Shown here one piece after another: positions 1-5,538 of a DNA stretch of 7,854 bases (positions are counted from its first letter, which is position 1; each line of letters begins with the position of its first letter). A program made the position numbers and the translations under genes. The notes under the pieces are model-generated. The model made no database searches, was not told where the DNA came from, and worked only from the letters and a program-made list of their open reading frames with translations. The DNA is from Leptotrichiaceae bacterium. Lineage in GTDB: Bacteria; Fusobacteriota; Fusobacteriia; Fusobacteriales; Leptotrichiaceae. The stretch covers positions 1-7,854 of the forward strand of contig JAUNKI010000006.1 of assembly GCA_030532815.1 (NCBI GenBank), written 5' to 3'.

Positions 1-97
1 GGAAAATATAAAAACGTAAAGATGGGATAAAAATAATTAATATATCGAATTTAAAAATATTGAAATATGAAAAAAAAGAACAGGAGAGGTTCAATTT

Positions 98-490
98 ATG
101 CTTAGCCATATTGAAATATATGTCAGAGATATAGAAAAAACAAGGAAATTTTATGATGTTTTACTGCCTCGATTAGGGTATGTCGTATATCAGGAATGGT
201 CTGAAGGTTTCAGTTATAGGGATGGGGATTCCTACATTGTTTTTGTTCAGACAAGGGATAAATATATGAAAAACGGATATAACCGCTGCAATATCGGGCT
301 GAATCACATTGCTTATAAATGCGGGTCAAAAAGAGAAATAGATGATTTGAGAGAATTTCTGAAAAAAGAGGGAGTTACACTTCTATATGATGATAAATAT
401 CCCTTTGCAGGGGGGACAGAGCATTATGCTTTCTATTTTGAGGATCCTGACAGGATAAAAGTGGAAATAGTTTTTTATGAAAATATTTGA
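98..490 (+). CDS. VOC (glyoxalase/bleomycin-resistance fold) family protein
   Basis: A 130-residue single-unit vicinal-oxygen-chelate protein, probably a cytosolic metal-dependent enzyme or binding protein of unknown substrate. Seen in the sequence: the N-terminal strand MLSHIEIYVRD with the metal-ligand position His4, then a helix starting KTRKFYDVLLPRLGY that is typical of the family. The second repeat opens GLNHIAYKC with His70, and the closing strand IKVEIVFYE carries Glu123. This His/His/Glu spacing matches the usual VOC metal triad. Also typical is FEDPDRIKVEIV, the 'DPDG..E' signature of the fold, here with Arg after the aspartate. The start is fixed by AGGAGAGG at 82-89, eight bases before ATG. 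Family members include glyoxalase I, fosfomycin-resistance proteins and ring-cleavage dioxygenases, and the sequence does not choose between them. It stands alone, with no operon partner in view. Confidence 0.9.
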   Translation: MLSHIEIYVRDIEKTRKFYDVLLPRLGYVVYQEWSEGFSYRDGDSYIVFVQTRDKYMKNGYNRCNIGLNHIAYKCGSKREIDDLREFLKKEGVTLLYDDKYPFAGGTEHYAFYFEDPDRIKVEIVFYENI

Positions 491-835
491 TTTTGAGTAA
501 ATTTTACAAAAAAATCGGAAGGGTTTAATAATAAGACCGAAAATCAGGAATGAAGACGATGTATTTAAGAAGAAACTGATAAAGCCTGAATCTAAAAATA
601 ATAAAGCTTTTAGGGAAACAGAATAAGAAACAGCATTTTAATATAAAAAAGATGAAACGGTTTTCTTTGATATTGTCAAATACAATAAAAAATTTATAAA
701 TTACATAAAAAAGTGGTGCATGAAACGGAGAGGATTTTCAAGAGTGGGAAAAAAAGGATGATAATGAAGAGAAGCAAGTTCGATAAGGATAATAACTACA
801 GTGAACTCACTTCCCTTCAGAAAATGGGGAAGACA
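491..835. other. Gene-poor gap with possible decayed coding remnants
   Basis: This stretch of 345 bases has no intact gene. On the + strand there are two stop-free runs without a convincing start or ribosome binding site: about 525-626 (reading through NEDDVFKKKLIKPE to a TAA) and about 646-760 (reading through DETVFFDIVKYNKK to a TGA). Their amino-acid make-up is protein-like (charged, mixed), but I recognise no family. They may be remnants of a dead gene. A 6-bp hairpin (CTTCCC at 810-815 with GGGAAG at 827-832) lies just downstream of the minus-strand gene but lacks a T-run on either side, so I do not call it a terminator. Confidence 0.4.
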
Positions 836-1243
836 CTACCGTATTACATATTTTTCACTGACGCCTGTTGAAAAATCAAAGGTCTTGACTTCCTCGACAT
901 CAATGTAGAAAATCTCAAAAACCGGATTGTCAGGTGTTTTGTAAATATCTTTAATGGCAGGATATTCTTCCATAGCTTTAGTTTTCAGGAAAATGTCATC
1001 AACGAAAGTAACTTTTCCGTTTACGGAAAGTATAAAGGAATATTCTCTATCGTGAGAACAGAAAGAAACGTAGGGACAGGCTTTCAGCTGTTTGTAAACT
1101 TCCTTGTAATTTGTAGTTCCTATGTAAACTTTGTTTCCGTCAGAGAAAAGATACTGAAGAACTCTTGTTTTAGGCTTGTTTTCATCAAGGGTAGCCATGA
1201 CACCGTATAAATTGTTTTTTAAAAATCTGTTGAAATCAATCAT
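836..1243 (-). CDS. Pyridoxamine 5'-phosphate oxidase-like flavin-binding split-barrel protein
   Basis: This 135-residue protein has the FMN-binding split-barrel fold of the small 'pyridoxamine 5'-phosphate oxidase family'. Seen: N-terminal helix MIDFNRFLKNN, then the strand GVMATLDENKPKTRVLQY, in which the family's flavin-phosphate contacts fall around the Thr-Arg pair. It continues with FSDGNKVYIGTTNYKEVYKQLKACP, a hallmark of this short group, and the barrel strands YSFILSVNGKVTFVDD. The length fits the minimal single-domain form, which lacks the C-terminal extension of true PdxH, so it is unlikely to be the vitamin B6 enzyme. A role as an FMN- or F420-type reductase or stress protein is plausible but not shown. 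The ATG at 1243-1241 is preceded by AAGGAGGT (1258-1251). It is a monocistronic unit with its own promoter; both neighbours lie on the other strand. Confidence 0.87.
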   Translation of the reverse strand: MIDFNRFLKNNLYGVMATLDENKPKTRVLQYLFSDGNKVYIGTTNYKEVYKQLKACPYVSFCSHDREYSFILSVNGKVTFVDDIFLKTKAMEEYPAIKDIYKTPDNPVFEIFYIDVEEVKTFDFSTGVSEKYVIR

Positions 1244-1273
1244 CGGAAATACCTCCTTATAATAGTTTAGTTA

Positions 1274-1302
1274 ATTATAAATAAAATAAAAATTATTGTA
1301 AA
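1274..1302 (-). promoter_or_regulatory. Sigma-70-type promoter for the flavin-binding protein gene
   Basis: Read on the minus strand, TTTACA (1302-1297) and a perfect TATAAT (1279-1274) are separated by 17 bases. Transcription would start near 1267 and leave a short leader carrying the AAGGAGGT ribosome binding site. One mismatch from consensus at the -35 makes this a strong call for an AT-rich genome. Confidence 0.75.
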
Positions 1303-1616
1303 GTAGGCACAAATTTGTTTTATAGTTACTTAAATGAAACTTATATTCTTTAATAAAGATGAAAAGAATAGGATAAGAGATATAAAATTTTATAAAATAT
1401 ATAGAGTTTTAAATATTAATTGTGGCAATTACAAAAAATAAAGCATATAAAAAACTGTAAAAAATATATTATTCTAAAAATAATATATTATGAATAGTGT
1501 ATGTTAGAATAAAAAAAGGAAAACTATAAGAGAGTAACTTTCAAGAAATAAAAATAATTTAACAATGTAGGAAAGGAAAAAAATAGAAAATAAAAAAAAT
1601 TTTGAGGATTATAACA
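1303..1616. other. AT-rich intergenic region without recognisable gene
   Basis: This stretch upstream of the membrane-protein gene has stops in all frames and no protein motif I recognise. It holds an 11-bp inverted repeat (listed separately). A possible extended -10 element, TGTTAGAAT (1502-1510), could drive the downstream gene, but no good -35 sits at the right distance. The last bases carry the GAGG ribosome binding site for the ATG at 1617. Confidence 0.45.
1463..1489. repeat. 11-bp AT inverted repeat
   Basis: AATATATTATT (1463-1473) is matched by AATAATATATT (1479-1489) around a 5-base centre. It lies about 130 bases upstream of the membrane-protein start. It could be an operator or a weak hairpin. 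Being pure A/T it has little stem stability, and perfect A/T palindromes arise readily in DNA of this composition. Confidence 0.4.
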
Positions 1617-2423
1617 ATGGTAAAAACAAAAAAGGTTTTATTTGTATTCACACAGATTTTATTGTTTACATATTATTTTTTAGTTGGAAGATTTGATTGG
1701 GATTATGGATTTGACTTACCTTTCAGATTATTATTCGGTGGGATACTTTCAATAGGAACAGGGATTGTTATTTGTATAGGATTTTATTCTTCAGGAACAA
1801 AGTTTAAATATGAAAATGATAAAGTTTTAAAAATATCTTTATTTTTTATAATTTTAGCAGTATTATTATTATTTCGTATAGATATTATAGGAGTTATAAA
1901 ATTATGTCTGTATAACGGATTTTTTATATTAGGAATTGTTCAAAAGGGAATAAATATTAAATCCCGATTATTTAAAATTTCTAAAATTATTTTATGGTTT
2001 ATTGGAATGTATATGTTAATTCCTTCTTTTTCAATACTTTTCGGGATTTTTATCGGAATATTCGGAATCGGTATATTTCATTACAATGTTTTAATAACGA
2101 TTTTCATTATGAATGTGTGTTTCGGTTATATTGTAAAAAAATATTTCAATAATGCAGAAATAAAGTTGATAAGTATATTAGTATTCAGTAGCTGGATTAT
2201 AACCTTGATTATATTTATGATATTCGGTTTCAATGTACATAGAGAGGATTATTACGGAATAATATATACATTTCCATATAAAGCTGTAATATATCTGGGA
2301 GAAGGAAGCGGTCAAACATTACAGTTAGGAAATTTCTTTCATATTGTGTCTTCTTTATGTATTAATTTCACATTTTACATAGGTTTCTTCATTAATAAAA
2401 TAAAATATAAAAATAAAGTATAG
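1617..2423 (+). CDS. Hypothetical polytopic membrane protein
   Basis: A 268-residue integral membrane protein that I do not recognise. Start choice: an in-frame TTG at 1602 would add five residues, but GAGG at 1604-1607 sits nine bases before the ATG at 1617, which is a proper ribosome binding distance; the TTG overlaps that site. Hydrophobic segments, roughly 7-24, 38-58, 71-88, 92-109, 121-154 (long enough for two passes), 157-173, 183-205 and 240-260, suggest eight or nine membrane helices. The N-terminus (MVKTKK) and C-terminus (NKIKYKNKV) are basic, so both are probably cytoplasmic or near the inner face. A polar loop with HREDYYG (208-214) precedes a glycine-rich stretch, LGEGSGQTLQLG (227-238). 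No catalytic or transporter signature is visible. Codon use is even more A/T-biased than the neighbours, and it stands alone beside a pseudogene, which fits accessory DNA. Confidence 0.75.
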   Translation: MVKTKKVLFVFTQILLFTYYFLVGRFDWDYGFDLPFRLLFGGILSIGTGIVICIGFYSSGTKFKYENDKVLKISLFFIILAVLLLFRIDIIGVIKLCLYNGFFILGIVQKGINIKSRLFKISKIILWFIGMYMLIPSFSILFGIFIGIFGIGIFHYNVLITIFIMNVCFGYIVKKYFNNAEIKLISILVFSSWIITLIIFMIFGFNVHREDYYGIIYTFPYKAVIYLGEGSGQTLQLGNFFHIVSSLCINFTFYIGFFINKIKYKNKV

Positions 2424-2469
2424 AAAAATATTATAAATAAAAAATTTTTAAAGAAGAGACAAAGAAAGC

Positions 2470-2911
2470 ATGGAAAAAGTTTATTTTATAGGAGCCGGAC
2501 TGGAAGATTCTGAGCTTATTACGATAAAAGGACAGAGAAAGCGGACGTCATAATATACGTGGAATTTTTTGTGCCTAGATATTGGTGTAAATGATAGATA
2601 AGCTGTAAAGCCACTCGGATTAATAATAGGAGTACCGACGATTTTAATGAGTAAATGATAGACAAAGCTGTAAAGTCCACTATTCGTGCATTGTTCTGCG
2701 ACTGTCTCTATTGCAGCAGTCCAGAAAACAACATAATCTAATTGAAAAACAGTAATAGGTACTTTGAAAACAATAGAGGAAAAAGTGACAAAGAAAAATA
2801 TAACTGAAACGGTATAAATTTTAGTCGGGGATTTTTTAGGAAATGAATACGGAAAATCAAAACTGTACGATGAAAAAGTTTATTCATGAATATAGAAAAG
2901 AACTAAAGTAA
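2470..2911 (+). pseudogene. cbiF: Decayed precorrin-4/cobalt-factor IV C11-methyltransferase (CbiF/CobM) remnant
   Basis: In a functional state this gene would encode the cobalamin-pathway enzyme that methylates C11 of precorrin-4 or cobalt-precorrin-4. Seen: from ATG 2470 the frame reads MEKVYFIGAG then ELITIKGQRK, the family N-terminus (normally GAGPGDPELIT; here LED replaces PGD, damaging the SAM-binding loop). After a frameshift, ADVIIY (2541-2558) continues the expected order, while the original frame stops at 2551. Roughly 150 family residues are then missing or unrecognisable. From 2713 the original frame resumes with AAVQKTT, stops at 2734 and 2743, KTVIGTLKTIEEKV, another stop at 2815, then ILVGDFLG and SKLYDEKV, the family C-terminus. 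A last frameshift gives IHEYRKELK, ending at 2911. At least three stops and two frameshifts make it plainly dead. No other cobalamin gene or riboswitch is visible nearby. Confidence 0.85.
2587..2681 (+). repeat. Imperfect ~30-base direct repeat inside the pseudogene
   Basis: A 29-base copy at 2587-2615 and a 31-base copy at 2651-2681 both begin GTAAATGATAGA and share AAGCTGTAAAG and CCACT. They differ by two single-base gaps and one substitution, with a pitch of 64 bases. The intervening DNA reads VKPLGLIIGVPTILMSK in one frame, which I cannot place in CbiF. This may be a local duplication or insertion during decay of the gene. Confidence 0.6.
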
Positions 2912-2961
2912 AAATCAATTAGATAAACCGTAAATTGAAAAATATCTTTTAATCAGTATTT

Positions 2962-2991
2962 TTGAAATTTATTACAAAAGTACCGTATATA
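2962..2991 (+). promoter_or_regulatory. Candidate promoter of the HxlR regulator gene
   Basis: TTGAAA (2962-2967) and TATATA (2986-2991) are 18 bases apart. Transcription would start near 2998, giving a leader of about 64 bases that contains the inverted repeats at 3012-3026 and 3032-3047. It follows directly on the dead cbiF, so the regulator appears to have its own promoter. Confidence 0.5.
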
Positions 2992-3011
2992 AAAGAGACA
3001 GCTCTAAAATA

Positions 3012-3026
3012 AATACTATCAGTATT
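3012..3026. promoter_or_regulatory. Candidate HxlR autoregulatory operator
   Basis: AATACT-ATC-AGTATT is a perfect 6-bp inverted repeat with a 3-base centre, placed just downstream of the predicted transcription start of the HxlR gene. The TACT/AGTA half-sites resemble operators known for DUF24/HxlR regulators (the YodB-type site has TACT and AGTA arms). Its position would suit repression by a bound dimer. The link to this regulator is inference. Confidence 0.45.
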
Positions 3027-3031
3027 GAATG

Positions 3032-3047
3032 TTTAATATATATTAAA
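3032..3047. promoter_or_regulatory. 16-bp perfect A/T palindrome upstream of HxlR ribosome binding site
   Basis: TTTAATATATATTAAA reads the same on both strands and ends four bases before the GGAG ribosome binding site. It might be a second regulator-binding site or an RNA hairpin affecting translation, but pure A/T palindromes arise easily in this DNA. Confidence 0.3.
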
Positions 3048-3061
3048 TTTGGAGAATATCA

Positions 3062-3451
3062 ATGAAATTAAGAAGGAATTATACCTGTCCGTTGGAAATT
3101 ATACATGACATTATAAGGGGAAAATGGAAGACTATTATTATTTTCCAATTAAGAAACGGAAAAAAATCATTTTCACAATTGCTGCATTCTATAAATGGAA
3201 TTTCTGAAAAAATGTTGTCGGAACAATTACATGAGTTAAAAGAATTCGGCTTTATAGATAAATATTCCTATGAAAGCTATCCTTTAAAAGTTGAATATTT
3301 TCTGACTGAAAGAGGAGAAAAAATGTTAAGTGCTGTTAAAATTATTCAGAATATAGGAATAGAGTATATGATTGATAACGGAATGGAAAAAATTTTAAAT
3401 GAAAAAGGAATAGAATATAATAAAAGTGCATATATACAAAAAAGTAAGTAA
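3062..3451 (+). CDS. HxlR (DUF24) family winged-helix transcriptional regulator
   Basis: A 129-residue cytosolic DNA-binding protein, expected to act as a dimer. Seen: the family opening YTCPLEIIHDIIRGKWKTIII at 7-27, in which Cys9 occupies the conserved N-terminal cysteine position that serves as a thiol redox or electrophile sensor in YodB, CatR and HypR. The recognition region FSQLLHSINGISEKMLSEQL spans 37-56, followed by the wing LKEFGFIDKYSYESYPLKVEYFLTERG at 59-85 and a C-terminal dimerisation helix. Its usual length is 100-130 residues, so it is full-length with a slightly extended tail. The ATG is preceded by GGAG at 3051-3054. The isochorismatase-fold hydrolase begins 65 bases after its stop, and the inverted repeats near both starts suggest it controls both genes. 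A role in responding to quinones, aldehydes or oxidants is plausible from the family and Cys9, not demonstrated. Confidence 0.92.
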   Translation: MKLRRNYTCPLEIIHDIIRGKWKTIIIFQLRNGKKSFSQLLHSINGISEKMLSEQLHELKEFGFIDKYSYESYPLKVEYFLTERGEKMLSAVKIIQNIGIEYMIDNGMEKILNEKGIEYNKSAYIQKSK

Positions 3452-3461
3452 TTTACAAACT
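3443..3461. promoter_or_regulatory. Candidate operator overlapping the hydrolase promoter
   Basis: AGTAAGTAATTTACAAACT is a 19-base interrupted palindrome: AGT..GTAA.TTAC..ACT pairs perfectly except for two positions in each arm. It spans the HxlR stop codon and covers the -35 hexamer of the hydrolase promoter, which is a good place for a repressor. It is not identical to the repeat at 3012-3026, so binding by the same regulator is a guess. Confidence 0.4.
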
Positions 3462-3480
3462 GTCAATTATAATATATTAT
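3452..3480 (+). promoter_or_regulatory. Promoter of the isochorismatase-fold hydrolase gene
   Basis: TTTACA (3452-3457) and TATTAT (3475-3480) are separated by exactly 17 bases. Transcription would start near 3487, about 30 bases before the ATG. The gene could also be read through from the HxlR promoter, since no terminator lies between the two genes. Confidence 0.6.
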
Positions 3481-3516
3481 TTTATCAATAAATAATTTCA
3501 GAGAGGATTTGATAAA

Positions 3517-4101
3517 ATGAAAAAGGCACTTATAATTATTGATGTTCAAAATGATTACTTTCCCAATGGAAAGTCTGAATTATTTCAAAGTGAGGAAGTA
3601 CTTGAAAAAATCATACAAATATTGAAGTATTTTAGAAAAAACGGATTTCCTGTGTATTATATAAAACATATTTCAAAAAAAGAAGGGGCAGGATTTTTTC
3701 TGCCGAATACAAAAGGTGCTGAAATACATGAAAAAATTAGACCGCTGAGCAAGGAAAAAGTTATTGTAAAACATTTTCATAATAGTTTTTTTAAAACAGA
3801 ATTACATAAGGAGTTGCAGAAAGACAGTATAAATGAACTGGTTATATGCGGAATGATGACTCATATGTGTGTAGATACGACGGTAAGAGCTGGAAAGGAT
3901 TTAGGATACAACATAATTTTAATTGAAGATGGATGTACCACAAAAGGATTGGAGTGGAACGGAATGCAAATATGTGCCGAGGCAGTACAGAATGTGTATA
4001 TGTCATCTTTAAACAATAAATTTGCTAAAGTTATGAAACTAGACGGATATTGGGGAAATTTTTGTCAAACAGAGCAATTTTACGGTATTGATAAAGAATA
4101 A
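3517..4101 (+). CDS. Isochorismatase-family cysteine hydrolase
   Basis: A 194-residue cytosolic enzyme of the isochorismatase-like alpha/beta fold, which cleaves amides, ureides or vinyl ethers through a cysteine nucleophile. Seen: the opening strand ALIIIDVQNDYF with catalytic Asp9, Lys85 in EKVIVKHFHNSFF, and the nucleophile Cys118 in ICGMMTHMCVDTTVRAGKDLG, preceded by the Gly-Met pair where the family has its cis-peptide. The downstream YNIILIEDGCTTK strand is also typical. The zinc-site pattern of true nicotinamidases (Asp-x-His-x-x-His) is absent, so nicotinamidase is unlikely; no PCP domain or enterobactin context supports a siderophore isochorismatase. The length is normal. GAGAGG at 3501-3506 lies ten bases upstream of ATG. 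It follows the HxlR gene closely and is probably under its control. Substrate unknown. Confidence 0.92.
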   Translation: MKKALIIIDVQNDYFPNGKSELFQSEEVLEKIIQILKYFRKNGFPVYYIKHISKKEGAGFFLPNTKGAEIHEKIRPLSKEKVIVKHFHNSFFKTELHKELQKDSINELVICGMMTHMCVDTTVRAGKDLGYNIILIEDGCTTKGLEWNGMQICAEAVQNVYMSSLNNKFAKVMKLDGYWGNFCQTEQFYGIDKE

Positions 4102-4207
4102 AATAAACAGTTTTTCCTGTAAAAACCGTAAAGATAATAAAAATTAGAATATTTAAGAAAAAAGGGGTAAACTAAAAATAATAAAAGTTAAAGGAAAATA
4201 ATAAAAG

Positions 4208-4274
4208 CGGAAATTTACTGCATAAGCAGGAATGGGTTTTAATTTATAAGACGATTTCCGACAAAAACGGAAAT
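4208..4274 (+). promoter_or_regulatory. Leader of rtcB with mutually exclusive hairpins
   Basis: CGGAAAT occurs at 4208-4214 and again at 4268-4274, and its complement ATTTCCG lies between them at 4254-4260. The central arm can pair with either copy: the upstream pairing encloses a small hairpin CTGC-ATAA-GCAG (4218-4229), while the downstream pairing gives a 7-bp stem with a 7-base loop. No T-run follows either stem, so this is not a simple terminator. It could be a regulatory leader or an RNA target, if the transcript starts upstream of 4208; no clear promoter was found here. The rtcB ribosome binding site AGAGGA is at 4311-4316. Confidence 0.35.
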
Positions 4275-4326
4275 ATAAAATAAAATAAAAAATAATGAAA
4301 AAATTTGAACAGAGGAAAAGAAAACT

Positions 4327-5496
4327 ATGGAAAAAAATAAAATAAATATAGTAATTCATGCTATAAATTATGATTACGGACTTGTAAATGATGTTTATGA
4401 AAGTACTTACGGACTTTATGATGAAGTTCATCTTATGCCTGACACTCATCGGGGAAAAGATGTTCCTATCGGGTTTGTGGCAAAAGTGGATGCCGAAAAG
4501 GGGATCATTCCAAATCTGGTAGGAGTGGATATAGGCTGCGGAATGTCCGTTTATGAAATACCCAAATTAAATGTAAAAGTTGTAGACTGGCATAAACTTT
4601 ACAGATTTATAAATGAAAATATACCGTCAGGAACAGGGACTTTCAAAAATTCAAAAAATGAATTTGATTTCAGCGGAATGTTAATGAAAAAACCTCAGAG
4701 CAAATTTGAAAGCTACAAAAATGCTCTCGGAACACTGGGGGGAGGAAATCATTTTATTGAAATAAATTCAGGATTTGACAATGATTATATAGTTATCCAT
4801 TCAGGAAGCCGAAAATTCGGACTGGATGTATGTACTTACTATAACAGGCTGATGAAATTCGATGTTGACGAATATAAAAGTGAACTTGACGAACACTTGA
4901 AAAATGTGGAACCTCATCATAGAGAAGAATTTTTAAGAAAATTTAAAGCCGAATATAACCGTGAGGCAAATATTCTTACAGGGGAAAAGGCAAAGGATTA
5001 TCTGAATGATATGCAGATTGCCCAGCAGTTTGCAAGTGAAAGTCGAAAAATAATGATTAAAAAGCTTCTTGAATTTTTCAATATACGTTTTAAGGAGAGA
5101 AATTTCTGGGAATCCGTACATAATTACATTGATTTTGAAGATAATATTGTGCGAAAAGGAGCAACTCCCGCAAGGAAAGGTCAGAAAATCATAGTCCCCA
5201 TAAATATGAGGGACGGAAGTATTATTGCAGTGGGCAAAGGAAATGAGCAGTGGCTTAACTCAGCTCCTCACGGTGCGGGACGTGTAATGAGCCGTAAACA
5301 GGCTAAGGAAAATATATCCATGACGGAGTACAAAGCTTCAATGGAAGGAATAAATACATTTACGGTAAATGCGTCCACACTGGATGAAGCTCCGATGGCA
5401 TATAGAAATATTGATGAAATTATAGAAGCTACAAAAGATACAATGGAAATTCTGGAAGTTGTAAAACCGATATTTAATTTTAAAGGCGGTCAGTAA
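4327..5496 (+). CDS. rtcB: RtcB-family 3'-phosphate/5'-OH RNA ligase
   Basis: This 389-residue ligase joins RNA 3'-phosphate (or 2',3'-cyclic phosphate) ends to 5'-hydroxyl ends, using GTP and Mn2+ through a covalent GMP-histidine. In bacteria it repairs tRNA or rRNA cleaved by ribonucleases. Seen in order: MPDTHRGKDVPIG (Asp39, His41), VGVDIGCGM with metal ligands Asp68 and Cys71, LGTLGGGNHFIE (Asn141, His142), VIHSGSRKFG with His158, ESVHNYID with His265, RKGATPARKGQK, and SAPHGAGRVMSR with His315, the expected guanylation histidine. All motifs are intact and the length is close to the roughly 400 residues of E. coli RtcB. The ATG follows AGAGGA by ten bases. No rtcA cyclase, archease, Ro protein or RtcR activator is visible; the partner is an exported protein 42 bases downstream. 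Codon use is mildly richer in GC than the intergenic DNA, as expected of a housekeeping gene. Confidence 0.96.
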   Translation: MEKNKINIVIHAINYDYGLVNDVYESTYGLYDEVHLMPDTHRGKDVPIGFVAKVDAEKGIIPNLVGVDIGCGMSVYEIPKLNVKVVDWHKLYRFINENIPSGTGTFKNSKNEFDFSGMLMKKPQSKFESYKNALGTLGGGNHFIEINSGFDNDYIVIHSGSRKFGLDVCTYYNRLMKFDVDEYKSELDEHLKNVEPHHREEFLRKFKAEYNREANILTGEKAKDYLNDMQIAQQFASESRKIMIKKLLEFFNIRFKERNFWESVHNYIDFEDNIVRKGATPARKGQKIIVPINMRDGSIIAVGKGNEQWLNSAPHGAGRVMSRKQAKENISMTEYKASMEGINTFTVNASTLDEAPMAYRNIDEIIEATKDTMEILEVVKPIFNFKGGQ

Positions 5497-5538
5497 TTTT
5501 TATAACGGAAATCAGTAAATGTAAAGGAGAACGAAGAG

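Noticed and set aside
810..832. Terminator of the minus-strand flavin-protein gene (CTTCCC/GGGAAG)
   Set aside because: The hairpin has no T-run on the minus strand beyond the stem, and the 11-base loop makes it weak.
1602..1616. TTG start giving five extra residues on the membrane protein
   Set aside because: The TTG overlaps the GAGG ribosome binding site that serves the ATG at 1617 at a normal distance.
2587..2681. CRISPR array or satellite repeat
   Set aside because: There are only two copies, imperfect, with indels, no further units and no cas genes nearby.
4107..4129. Terminator after the isochorismatase-fold hydrolase (ACAGTTTTT with AAAAACCGT)
   Set aside because: The stem is almost all A/T with one mismatch and no T-run follows, so it is not a convincing intrinsic terminator.
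4208..4260. tRNA-like gene upstream of rtcB (7-bp closing stem resembling an acceptor arm)
   Set aside because: The enclosed length is 53 bases, there is no T-loop GTTCRA box and no anticodon arm.
4153..4449. Minus-strand reading frame of 98 codons over the rtcB start
   Set aside because: It is a hydrophobic shadow of A/T-rich DNA, overlapping the rtcB N-terminus, with no ribosome binding site.
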